This document shows positions 16,153-23,620 of a stretch of 41,830 nt of DNA, in pieces. The DNA comes from Yoonia sp. (GTDB taxonomy: Bacteria > Pseudomonadota > Alphaproteobacteria > Rhodobacterales > Rhodobacteraceae). A program made the translations under genes and the position numbers. The notes under the pieces are model-generated. The model searched no databases. It had not been told where the DNA came from and saw nothing but the letters and a program-made list of their open reading frames with translations. Every line of letters begins with the position of its first letter. The first letter of the stretch is position 1. The stretch lies in NCBI RefSeq assembly GCF_017854565.1, contig NZ_JAFMHJ010000030.1, positions 1 to 41,830 on the forward strand, read 5' to 3'.

Positions 16153-16260
16153 ATTACAGCCTCCAAGCTGTCCTTGCCTCTGGATGCCCCCGTTTTCGCC
16201 TCGGTGCATCTGACGACACCTTTTCGGCTGGCGGGAACTGTTTCAACTCGATAGCCACTA

Positions 16261-16320
16261 GGGTAGCAAAAAACCGCCCGTGGGGGAAAGCCCCCAAAAC
16301 GACGGGCTAATTGCTAACCC
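16261..16320 (-). terminator. Nested hairpin with T-run on the minus strand, no gene upstream
   Basis: Three nested stems can form: GGGTAGC/GCTAACCC (outer), GCCCGT/ACGGGC (16276-16281 with 16302-16307) and GGGGG/CCCCC (inner). Read on the minus strand, the GCCCGT…ACGGGC hairpin is followed by GGTTTTTTGC, the form of an intrinsic terminator. No minus-strand gene lies to its right, since the asparaginase gene is on the plus strand. It could instead shape the 5' leader of the asparaginase mRNA. Confidence 0.55.
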
Positions 16321-16350
16321 AAAGGATATACAACCCAAAAAGGCGAAAGA

Positions 16351-17340
16351 ATGGCAAATCCTGTTGATATGGTTGAAGTGTGGCGCGCAGAGCTGCTGGA
16401 ATGTGTCCATCAGGGCCATGCCGTTGTCTGTGACGAGACCGGCGCGATCATGCACGCATGGGGCGACCCTGAGGCGATAATTTACCCGCGATCATCGTGC
16501 AAGATGATCCAGGCATTGCCACTGCTGGAAAGCGGGGCGGGCGCGCGCCTGTCGGTGGCGCAATTGGCGCTGTCGTGTGCGTCACACCAAGGTGCGGCGA
16601 TCCACACCGACCGCGTGGGTGCCTGGCTCGCGGATATGGGCCTGACCGATGACGATTTCCGCTGCGGCCCGCAGACCCCCGACGATAAGACCGCGCGCGA
16701 TGCGCTGATCCGTGCCGATGCGCAGCCCTGCCAGATGCACAATAACTGCTCGGGCAAGCACGCGGGCTTTCTGACGCTGACCCAGCACCTGAAGGCGGGG
16801 CCGGACTATGAAAAAATCGACCACCCGGTGCAGCAAGCCTGCAAAGCCGCATTCGAAGAGGTGACCCAGGAAACCAGCGCAGGCTATGGAATTGACGGCT
16901 GTTCGGCGCCCAACCATGCCTGCAGCCTGCACGGCCTCGCCCGCTCCATGGCGTTTTTCGCCAGCGCGCACGACCGGTCCGATACCCGATCCCGGGCGGC
17001 ACAGGCATTGGTTCAGGCCATGGTCACCTACCCGGAATTGGTCGCCGGTGAAACCCGCGCCTGCACCGAACTGATGCGTGCCATGGACGGCAAGGTCGCG
17101 ATCAAAACCGGGGCAGAGGGCGTGTTCGTCGCCATCATCCCCGAAAAACGGCTGGGCGTTGCGCTCAAGATCACCGACGGCGCGACCCGTGCCAGCGAAT
17201 CGGCGCTTGCCGCGATCTTGGTGAAACTGGGCGTGCTGAACCCAGCGCATCCCGCGACCATCGCCCGTCTGACGCCCACCCTGCGCAACCGGCGCGATCT
17301 GGCTGTCGGCGGCATCCGCCCTGCCGCCGTGCTGCAATAG
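16351..17340 (+). CDS. Asparaginase (PF06089-type, L-asparaginase II-like)
   Basis: The 329-residue protein belongs to the short family of thermolabile or inducible asparaginases related to Rhizobium etli AnsA. Recognisable blocks are VDMVEVWRAELLECVHQGHAVV, YPRSSCKMIQALPL, LALSCASHQG, HNNCSGKHAGFL, YGIDGCSAPNHA, and KTGAEGVFVAIIPEKRLGVALK. The SSCK and NNCSGKHAG parts are thought to hold the active site. It should convert asparagine to aspartate and ammonia in the cytoplasm; no signal peptide is seen. xth follows nine bases after the stop, so the two are likely cotranscribed. The 5' region carries a complex hairpin (16261-16320) that might influence expression. Confidence 0.88.
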   Translation: MANPVDMVEVWRAELLECVHQGHAVVCDETGAIMHAWGDPEAIIYPRSSCKMIQALPLLESGAGARLSVAQLALSCASHQGAAIHTDRVGAWLADMGLTDDDFRCGPQTPDDKTARDALIRADAQPCQMHNNCSGKHAGFLTLTQHLKAGPDYEKIDHPVQQACKAAFEEVTQETSAGYGIDGCSAPNHACSLHGLARSMAFFASAHDRSDTRSRAAQALVQAMVTYPELVAGETRACTELMRAMDGKVAIKTGAEGVFVAIIPEKRLGVALKITDGATRASESALAAILVKLGVLNPAHPATIARLTPTLRNRRDLAVGGIRPAAVLQ

Positions 17341-17349
17341 GATATCACC

Positions 17350-18138
17350 ATGCCATTCACCCTTGCCACTTGGAACATCAACTCGGTCCGCCTGCGCGAA
17401 GATATCGTCGCCAAGCTGATGCACGAAGAAGCTCCCGATGTGCTGTGCCTGCAGGAATGCAAAAGCCCCGTCGACAAGATCCCGCTCGCGCAGTTTCAGG
17501 CGCTGGGCTACACCCACATGGCCGCACGTGGCCAAAAGGGCTATAACGGCGTCGCAATTCTGTCGAAAATTCCGATGGTCGAGGTCGGCGCGGAAGATTT
17601 TGCCAACCTCGGCCATGCCCGCCATATCGCGGCGCGGCTGGATAATGGTGTGACAATCCACAACCACTATGTCCCCGCAGGCGGCGATGTGGCTGACCGC
17701 GAAGTGAACGAGAAATTTGGCCAGAAACTCGACTATCTCACCGACATGCGCGACGCGTTCCATGCAAGCAAACCTCAAAAATCCATCCTCGTCGGGGACC
17801 TCAACATCGCCCCCCGCGAAGATGACGTCTGGGACCATAAGAAACTGCTCAAAGTGGTCAGCCATACCCCCGTCGAAGTGGCGCATTTCGCCGATGTCAT
17901 GGCGGCAGGCGACTGGGCCGACGTGACCCGCAACGACATTCCCGATGGTAATCTCTACAGTTGGTGGTCTTACCGCGCGGCGGACTGGGACGCTGCCGAC
18001 AAGGGCCGCAGGCTCGACCATATCTGGGCGACCACTGACATCGCGAACGCGGGCCACTCCAGCCGCGTTGTCCGCCACGCGCGCGGCTGGGAACGGCCCA
18101 GCGACCACGCCCCGGTCTTTGCAACCTTCGATCTGTAG
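17350..18138 (+). CDS. xth: Exodeoxyribonuclease III (AP endonuclease, EEP family)
   Basis: This DNA-repair enzyme cuts at abasic sites and has 3'-to-5' exonuclease and 3'-phosphatase activity. The 262-residue length fits XthA. Motifs include TWNINSVRLR, the metal-binding Glu in LQECKSP, KGYNGVAILSK, VGDLNIAPREDDVWD, WSYRAADWDAADKGRRLDHIW and the catalytic Asp-His in SDHAPVFATF. It lies nine bases after the asparaginase gene and is probably read with it, with no obvious functional link. A sulfotransferase-like gene follows after about 40 bases. Confidence 0.94.
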   Translation: MPFTLATWNINSVRLREDIVAKLMHEEAPDVLCLQECKSPVDKIPLAQFQALGYTHMAARGQKGYNGVAILSKIPMVEVGAEDFANLGHARHIAARLDNGVTIHNHYVPAGGDVADREVNEKFGQKLDYLTDMRDAFHASKPQKSILVGDLNIAPREDDVWDHKKLLKVVSHTPVEVAHFADVMAAGDWADVTRNDIPDGNLYSWWSYRAADWDAADKGRRLDHIWATTDIANAGHSSRVVRHARGWERPSDHAPVFATFDL

Positions 18139-18176
18139 TCTGAATTCGCCAACCTCAATTTCCGATGGATCGTTTG

Positions 18177-18791
18177 ATGAGACTATTCAACCTGGGTCTT
18201 CCGAAATCCGGAACGACCACCTTGCAGGCCGCTCTCACCCGGTCGGGGTTGAAGGCGGCGCATTGGACGGCGCAAAAAACAACACGGTTTGGCCGAAAGA
18301 AGACCGAATTCTATGTCGGTCAAAGTATTTATTCCAACTACCTGTTGGGACGCGATCCGTTGTTCGATCTCAAGCATTTCGATGCGATTACGCAGGCGGA
18401 CGTCATCATGCCGCCGTTCAGTTTGTGGCCGCAGATGGACATGGCACTGCTTGCGCAGATACGTCACCATCACCCAGACTGCCTCTTCATTTTGCTCAAG
18501 CGCAACCCAGAAAAGGTCGCCGATAGTATCAAGCGTTGGTACGACATGCAGGACCGCTTTTCGGCGCTTGGTGCGCCCGGCTTGCTGCCGCAAAAAGCGG
18601 CATCTTTTGATGGGATGGTGGCATGGATCAACGGCCACTACAAAGATATGAACGGCACATTTGGTCAGACGGCGCAGTATCTTGAACTTGATATCGAAGA
18701 CGATGATGCCCCAGACCAGCTTGGCAAGGCACTTGGTATCACGATCAAATGGTGGGGTCGTGAAAACGTAAACCAACCCACTGCGCTTTGA
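18177..18791 (+). CDS. Sulfotransferase-like P-loop protein
   Basis: The N-terminus MRLFNLGLPKSGTTTLQAAL is the 5'-phosphosulfate-binding loop of sulfotransferases that use PAPS (P-K-S-G-T-T, residues 9-14). The later LFILLKRNPEKVADSIKRWY matches the 3'-phosphate-binding region (R-x3-S). The 204-residue length is short but usual for the bacterial family. The acceptor substrate cannot be told; a polysaccharide or lipid is possible. ATG 18177 is preferred over 18165 because the glycine loop normally starts within ten residues of the N-terminus. No polysaccharide genes flank it. Weak similarity to other P-loop transferases cannot be excluded. Confidence 0.75.
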   Translation: MRLFNLGLPKSGTTTLQAALTRSGLKAAHWTAQKTTRFGRKKTEFYVGQSIYSNYLLGRDPLFDLKHFDAITQADVIMPPFSLWPQMDMALLAQIRHHHPDCLFILLKRNPEKVADSIKRWYDMQDRFSALGAPGLLPQKAASFDGMVAWINGHYKDMNGTFGQTAQYLELDIEDDDAPDQLGKALGITIKWWGRENVNQPTAL

Positions 18792-18848
18792 GATAAAATA
18801 GCAGCGGAATAACGCCGTCAACCCAATTGAACAGGACATGGTTTTGAT

Positions 18849-19862
18849 ATGATGATGCATGCATTGATACAGCGCGAAGACGGGTTTTCCGGCACGCAAA
18901 CCGGGCCGGATATCGCTGACCTGACGCCGTTTCTGACCCACGCGGAAATCGACGTGCCCACCCCCGGTCCGGGGCAGGCGCTGATCAAGGTCCACCTTGC
19001 CGCCGTCAACCCATCCGATATCCACTTTATCAAAGGGGAATATGGGCAACCCCGCAGGCGCGGCGTCCCCGCCGGGTTCGAAGGCGTGGGCGAGGTGATC
19101 GCAGGCGATACCGCGCTGATCGGGCACCGGGTCAGCTTTTTTGCCACCGCATCGGGCACTTGGGCCGGATATGCCTTGACCGACGCGTCGGGCCTTGTCC
19201 CATGCCGCGCGGATCTTGCGGTAACCGATGCCGCCGGGCAATTGGTCAACCCGCTGACCGCTATCGCGATGTTCGATATGATCCGCAACAGCGGCGCTGA
19301 CAGCTTCATCGTGAACGCCGCAGGCTCGCAACTGGGTAAACTGCTGATTGCATTGGGCCGCGATTATGGCATCCAACCCATTGCCGTGGTCCGCCGGGCC
19401 GAACAGGCCGCCGCCCTCAAGGCGCTCGGCGCGGCGCATGTCATCGTGACCCGCGACCCCGATCCGCTGGATCAGGCGCAGGCCATCTTCGAATCCCTCA
19501 AGCCATGCATCTTGCTGGACGCGGTGGGCGACCAATTCACCGCTGATCTGTTCTTTGCGATGCCCAGCGGCGCCCGCTGGATCAACTACGGCAAATTGTC
19601 CACCGATGCCCCCAAGCTGACCCAACTGGGCCAGCTGATTTTTCAGGCCAAGCAGATCGAAGGTTTTTGGCTGACACGCTGGATGAAGCAGGCAGACCCC
19701 GCCCGCATCCCCGAGGCGTTCAGCGAAATTCAAAAGCGCTTCGTCACCGGCAAATGGACCACCGACGTGGCCGGGATCGTTCCGCTGTCCGCCGCCATGG
19801 AAAAGCTGCCACAGGTGCTGGCCATGCCTGATGGCAAAGCCTTCATTGATCCCCGTGCCTAG
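18849..19862 (+). CDS. Medium-chain dehydrogenase/reductase, quinone-oxidoreductase-like
   Basis: The 337-residue protein has the MDR layout. The GroES-like N-terminal domain covers about residues 15-130 (GQALIKVHLAAVNPSDIHFIKGEYG, then GFEGVGEVI). A Rossmann domain follows, but its binding loop reads NAAGSQLGKLLIALGRDYG rather than the usual GxGxxG. The cysteine cluster for structural zinc is absent, which points to the zinc-free quinone oxidoreductase/crotonyl-CoA-reductase-like branch. Likely NADPH-dependent; substrate unknown. The start is uncertain among three adjacent ATG codons (18849, 18852 and a third), with no strong ribosome binding site. It is separated from rsfS by 270 bases that carry a hairpin. 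Confidence 0.82.
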   Translation: MMMHALIQREDGFSGTQTGPDIADLTPFLTHAEIDVPTPGPGQALIKVHLAAVNPSDIHFIKGEYGQPRRRGVPAGFEGVGEVIAGDTALIGHRVSFFATASGTWAGYALTDASGLVPCRADLAVTDAAGQLVNPLTAIAMFDMIRNSGADSFIVNAAGSQLGKLLIALGRDYGIQPIAVVRRAEQAAALKALGAAHVIVTRDPDPLDQAQAIFESLKPCILLDAVGDQFTADLFFAMPSGARWINYGKLSTDAPKLTQLGQLIFQAKQIEGFWLTRWMKQADPARIPEAFSEIQKRFVTGKWTTDVAGIVPLSAAMEKLPQVLAMPDGKAFIDPRA

Positions 19863-20034
19863 CATTCAGATGCGCGGCGACGCCAAGGGCGGCGATGCAA
19901 TTGGTTGCTGAATTGTGACGTTTTCGGCTTTCGTCATATCAGCTGTTGCAGATGTGGCCCGAATCCGCGACATGCGTGGGTCACGCCCGTCAGTTTGTTG
20001 AAAAACCGGATGCGGGTTGCTATCTAACGACTAC

Positions 20035-20049
20035 GCCCCGCGTCGGGGC
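20035..20049 (+). terminator. Small hairpin before the rsfS leader
   Basis: GCCCCG (20035-20040), CGT loop and CGGGGC (20044-20049), followed by TTTGG. It lies between the dehydrogenase gene and the strong ribosome binding site at 20068-20073. It could end the upstream transcript or act as an attenuator in the rsfS leader. Confidence 0.5.
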
Positions 20050-20076
20050 TTTGGCGGCGCACCACCTAGGAGGACA

Positions 20077-20136
20077 ATGAACTGTCTCTTTCCACCACGG
20101 CTGCCGTTGCAGTCAATAGCGGGGCCCTCGCAATGA
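20077..20136 (+). CDS. 19-codon open frame overlapping the rsfS start
   Basis: A perfect AGGAGG (20068-20073) with ATG at 20077 opens the frame MNCLFPPRLPLQSIAGPSQ, whose TGA overlaps the rsfS ATG (ATGA at 20133-20136). This is either a leader peptide translationally coupled to rsfS or a sign that the true rsfS start lies upstream. Reading the rsfS frame back gives LSLSTTAAVAVNSGALA from a CTG at 20082, nine bases after the AGGAGG. I cannot decide between the two; the coupled reading needs no unusual start codon. Confidence 0.35.
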   Translation: MNCLFPPRLPLQSIAGPSQ

Positions 20137-20489
20137 ATGCCCTGAAAACCGCGACCAGCGAAACCCTACTGGCCGCCGTGCTGAAATCCCTTGATGACGA
20201 CAAAGCCGAGGATATCGTGCAGATCAATCTGCGCGGCAAATCCGAAATGGGCGACTATATGGTCATCGCGACTGGCCGGTCCTCACGGCAGGTGACGGCA
20301 ATTGCCGAAAAGCTCGCAGACCGGCTCAAGCAGGAATTCGGCGTCATTTCCAAAACCGAAGGCAAGGAAACAGGCGATTGGGTCCTTGTTGATACCGGCG
20401 ATGTGATCGTGCATATCTTCCGTCCCGAAGTCCGCGAATTCTACCAGCTCGAAAAAATGTGGCAGCCCGGGGCCGCTACGGTCAGCTGA
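20133..20489 (+). CDS. rsfS: Ribosomal silencing factor RsfS
   Basis: RsfS (formerly YbeB, DUF143 family) binds ribosomal protein L14 and blocks joining of the 50S and 30S subunits when nutrients are scarce. The 118-residue length matches. Characteristic segments are LKSLDDDKAEDIVQINLRGKSEMGDYMVIATGRSSRQV and the closing VHIFRPEVREFYQLEKMW. The chosen ATG 20133 overlaps the stop of the 19-codon leader frame, while a better ribosome binding site lies 60 bases upstream, so the true N-terminus may be longer by up to 17 residues. rlmH starts on the last base of its stop codon (TGATG), so the two are coupled. Confidence 0.93.
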   Translation: MNALKTATSETLLAAVLKSLDDDKAEDIVQINLRGKSEMGDYMVIATGRSSRQVTAIAEKLADRLKQEFGVISKTEGKETGDWVLVDTGDVIVHIFRPEVREFYQLEKMWQPGAATVS

Positions 20490-20959
20490 TGCGCGTCCAT
20501 ATCTGCGCTGTGGGCCGATTACGGCAAGGCCCGGAGCGCGACCTTTACGACGATTACCTCACCCGGTTTGACCGCACCGGGCGCGCCTTGGCGCTTGGTC
20601 CCGCCCAATTGACCGAGGTCGAGGATAAAAAAGGCGGCGGAATGGCCGCCGAAGCCACGTTGCTGCAGCGCGCCATCCCTGACGGGGCGCTGATTTGCGC
20701 CATGGATGAACGGGGCAAGGTTCTGACCTCTCCTGCTTTCGCGGCCCAACTGGGCCAATGGCGTGATCAAGGCCGCGCAGATGTGGCCTTTGTCATCGGT
20801 GGTGCCGATGGGATCGACCCCAGCCTGCGCGCGCAGGCCGACACCGCGCTTAGCTTTGGGAAAATGGTCTGGCCGCATATGCTGGTGCGTGTGATGCTGG
20901 CCGAACAGCTCTACCGTGCTGCGTCAATCCTTGCCGGTTCACCGTACCACCGCGCATAG
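20489..20959 (+). CDS. rlmH: 23S rRNA (pseudouridine1915-N3)-methyltransferase
   Basis: RlmH, a small SPOUT-class enzyme, methylates pseudouridine 1915 in helix 69 of 23S rRNA on assembled 70S ribosomes. The 156-residue protein starts MRVHICAVGRLRQGPERDLYDDYL. It carries the knotted SAM-binding region FVIGGADGID and ends with MLAEQLYRAASILAGSPYHRA, the C-terminal signature ending in a Tyr-His pair. The start overlaps the rsfS stop by one base; an upstream in-frame ATG at 20459 is disregarded. rsfS-rlmH is a widely conserved pair, which fits both being ribosome-directed. Confidence 0.95.
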   Translation: MRVHICAVGRLRQGPERDLYDDYLTRFDRTGRALALGPAQLTEVEDKKGGGMAAEATLLQRAIPDGALICAMDERGKVLTSPAFAAQLGQWRDQGRADVAFVIGGADGIDPSLRAQADTALSFGKMVWPHMLVRVMLAEQLYRAASILAGSPYHRA

Positions 20960-21021
20960 CGGTTTGCGCCCGGCTCCTGATGCGCTAAACCAAAGCCAAC
21001 ACATAGGAATAGGAATCCGCC

Positions 21022-22536
21022 ATGCCCAGCCCGAAACCCGTTGTCCTGTGCATTCTCGACGGCTGGGGCCTGCGTGACGACCCGATCGGCAACGCGCCAA
21101 AATTGGCCGATACCCCCAACTTCGACGCCATCATGCAGGGTCCGCACGCCAAATTGCTGACCCACGGCCCTGACGCGGGGTTGCCATCGGGCCAAATGGG
21201 CAACTCCGAAGTCGGGCACACCAATATCGGCGCAGGCCGTGTCGTCGCGATGGACCTTGGCCAGATTGACTTGGCGATCGAGGACGCCTCCTTTGCCACG
21301 GCGCCTGCGATCCGGGATTTTATCGCCCGGATCAAGAAAACCGGCGGCACCGCGCACCTTATGGGCGTCGTCTCGGACGGCGGCGTGCATGGCCATATCG
21401 ACCATATCATCGCAGCGGCGACAGCGCTCGCCGATGCGGGCATCCCGGTTGCGATCCACGCCATCACCGACGGGCGCGACGTGGCGCCATCCTCGGCCGA
21501 TCATTTCATGAAAACCCTCCAAGACAGCCTCTGCGCAGGCGCCGAAATCGTCACCGTGATCGGGCGCTACTATGCGATGGACCGCGACAACCGCTGGGAA
21601 CGGGTCGCAACCGCCTATGACGCGATGGCCAAAGGGCAGGGCGACCGCGCCGCAACCCCTGATGCGGCGATTGCTGCCGCCTATGCGAACGGCAAAACCG
21701 ATGAATTCATCCCCGCCACCGTTATCGGCGATTACGCTGGTTTCAAAGACGGCGACGGGCTTTTCTGCCTCAACTTCCGGTCCGACCGGGCGCGCGAAAT
21801 TCTTGCCGCCATTGCCGACCCTGAATTTGACGGCTTTGAACGTGTCATGCCCCACCTTGCCGCCTGCCTTGGCATGGTCAGCTACTCCGATCGGCACGAC
21901 GCATGGTTTACCACCGTCTTTCCCAAGCGCGACATCCAGAACACGTTGGGCGCATGGGTCGCCAAACACAACCTGCGCCAGTTCCGTCTGGCCGAAACCG
22001 AAAAATATCCACACGTCACCTTCTTTCTCAACGGCGGCAAGGAGACGCCAGAGAAGGGCGAAGACCGCTGTATGCCCAAATCGCCAAAGGTCGCGACCTA
22101 CGACCTGCAGCCCGAAATGTCCGCCCCTGCGGTCACGGCGGCTTTCGTGACGGCAATTGCAGACGGCTATGACCTGATCGTGGCCAACTACGCCAACCCC
22201 GATATGGTCGGGCACACCGGTGACCTGAACGCCGGAATCAAAGCCTGCGAAGCGGTGGATCACGGACTGGGCGAGGTTCTCAAAGCGCTTGACGCGGCGG
22301 GCGGCGCGATGATTGTCACCGCAGATCATGGCAATTGCGAAATGATGATCGACCCCGAAACCGGCGGGCCGCACACCGCGCATACCCTCAACCCGGTGCC
22401 GGTGATTCTGGTCGGCGGTCCCGCCGGGGCCAGCTTGCGCGATGGCCGCCTTGCCGATCTCGCGCCAACGATTCTTGATCTGATGGGTCTTGCACTGCCC
22501 CCTGAAATGACCGGCACAAGCTTGATCGTCAGATGA
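21022..22536 (+). CDS. gpmI: 2,3-bisphosphoglycerate-independent phosphoglycerate mutase
   Basis: This manganese-dependent glycolytic and gluconeogenic enzyme interconverts 3- and 2-phosphoglycerate through a phosphoserine. The 504-residue length fits GpmI. The alkaline-phosphatase-like core begins CILDGWGLRDDPIGNAPKLA, and the catalytic Ser62 sits in QMGNSEVGHTNIGAGR. The insertion domain carries HAITDGRDVAPSSA and GRYYAMDRDNRWER. Later metal ligands appear in NYANPDMVGHTG and TADHGNCE. A good ribosome binding site (AGGAATAGGAA) precedes the ATG. Its stop overlaps the next gene by ATGA, forming a gpmI-envC-ctpA cluster with a mix of functions typical of this group. Confidence 0.96.
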   Translation: MPSPKPVVLCILDGWGLRDDPIGNAPKLADTPNFDAIMQGPHAKLLTHGPDAGLPSGQMGNSEVGHTNIGAGRVVAMDLGQIDLAIEDASFATAPAIRDFIARIKKTGGTAHLMGVVSDGGVHGHIDHIIAAATALADAGIPVAIHAITDGRDVAPSSADHFMKTLQDSLCAGAEIVTVIGRYYAMDRDNRWERVATAYDAMAKGQGDRAATPDAAIAAAYANGKTDEFIPATVIGDYAGFKDGDGLFCLNFRSDRAREILAAIADPEFDGFERVMPHLAACLGMVSYSDRHDAWFTTVFPKRDIQNTLGAWVAKHNLRQFRLAETEKYPHVTFFLNGGKETPEKGEDRCMPKSPKVATYDLQPEMSAPAVTAAFVTAIADGYDLIVANYANPDMVGHTGDLNAGIKACEAVDHGLGEVLKALDAAGGAMIVTADHGNCEMMIDPETGGPHTAHTLNPVPVILVGGPAGASLRDGRLADLAPTILDLMGLALPPEMTGTSLIVR

Positions 22537-23612
22537 GGATCGCGGCGCTCTTGATCTGTCTGGCCCTGCCAGTTGCAGCACAGTCCCCCGGCGACGCGGC
22601 TCAGGCCGCAGCACAGCGGCTCGAGGCGGCGCAGATGCGGATGGCCGAAGCACGCGGCGCGCCTGACCGGGTCAAGGCCCTCACCGAAACCGTTCAGGCC
22701 TACGAGGACGGGTTGACCGCGATGCGCGACAGCCTGCGACAGGTCGCGATGCGCGAAACCGCCATCGAGACCGACCTTGATCAGAACCGCGAAGAGGTCG
22801 CAAAACTGCTCGGTGTGCTGCAAACCATCAGCCAGACGCCAGCACCGGTATTGTTGACCCACCCCCGCGGGCCGCTTGGCGCGGCGCGGTCGGGCATGAT
22901 GGTGGCCGATGTCACGCCGGCGCTTCAGGCCAAAGTGATGGTGCTGCAGGATCAACTCACCGAAATCACCCAGTTGCGGACCCTGCAACAAGACGCGGTG
23001 CGCATGCTGACGGATGGGTTGGGCGGGGCGCAAACCGCACGGGCGGCGCTGGGCCTTGCCATTTCGCAACGCACCGACCTGCCGCTCCGGTTCCAAGAGG
23101 ACCCGATTCAAACCGCATTGCTACTGGCCAGCACCGACACGCTTGCCGCCTTCGCCAGCCGCATGGCCGACAGCGCGCCTGACCTCGACACCCGGATCGC
23201 ACCGACCGGCAATCTGCCGCTGCCGGTGCGTGGTCAGGTTCTGCCCGACGGCGACCGGGCCGGTATCTTGATCGCCGCAGCCCCACGCGCGCTGGTCACG
23301 GCGCCGATTGCCGCGACGATTCTGTTTCGCGGGCCGCTGCTGGAATATGGCAATGTCATGATCCTCGAACCCTCTGCCGACGTGCTGTTTGTGATCGCCG
23401 GACTGGCCGAAGTTTTTGGCGAGCCGGGTGAAATCGTCGCTGCCGGGGCGCCATTGGGGCTTTTGGGCGGGGAACAGTTGGGTGTTGACGGTATTTTGAC
23501 TGAAAACAGCCAGATTGGTGCCGACGATGGGCAGCAAACCCTTTATCTCGAGGTAAGAGAAGGGCAGAGTCCAGTAAACCCCGACGCTTGGTTTGCGCTG
23601 GAACAGGAATAG
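22533..23612 (+). CDS. EnvC-like murein hydrolase activator with degenerate LytM domain
   Basis: The 359-residue protein has a signal peptide (MRIAALLICLALPVAAQ), then a long alpha-helical coiled-coil region (about 20-220, rich in Ala, Glu and Gln with RLEAAQMRMAEAR). A LytM/peptidase M23 domain follows (about 255-350). That domain lacks the zinc-binding histidines: the usual position reads GNVMILEPS and the closing strand LYLEVREGQSPVNP. This matches EnvC-type proteins, which do not cut peptidoglycan themselves but activate amidases at the division site. It is translationally coupled to gpmI by ATGA and followed eight bases later by ctpA, a common arrangement in alphaproteobacteria. Confidence 0.88.
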   Translation: MRIAALLICLALPVAAQSPGDAAQAAAQRLEAAQMRMAEARGAPDRVKALTETVQAYEDGLTAMRDSLRQVAMRETAIETDLDQNREEVAKLLGVLQTISQTPAPVLLTHPRGPLGAARSGMMVADVTPALQAKVMVLQDQLTEITQLRTLQQDAVRMLTDGLGGAQTARAALGLAISQRTDLPLRFQEDPIQTALLLASTDTLAAFASRMADSAPDLDTRIAPTGNLPLPVRGQVLPDGDRAGILIAAAPRALVTAPIAATILFRGPLLEYGNVMILEPSADVLFVIAGLAEVFGEPGEIVAAGAPLGLLGGEQLGVDGILTENSQIGADDGQQTLYLEVREGQSPVNPDAWFALEQE

Positions 23613-23620
23613 GACACGGT

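Noticed and set aside
16582..18108. 508-codon minus-strand frame opposite asparaginase and xth
   Set aside because: Spans two clear plus-strand enzymes; the His/Arg/Gly-rich translation has no domain.
18183..19865. 560-codon minus-strand frame opposite the sulfotransferase and dehydrogenase genes
   Set aside because: Complement of two well-supported genes; no family features in translation.
20911..22653. 580-codon minus-strand frame opposite gpmI
   Set aside because: gpmI is unmistakable on the plus strand; the frame is an open antisense shadow.
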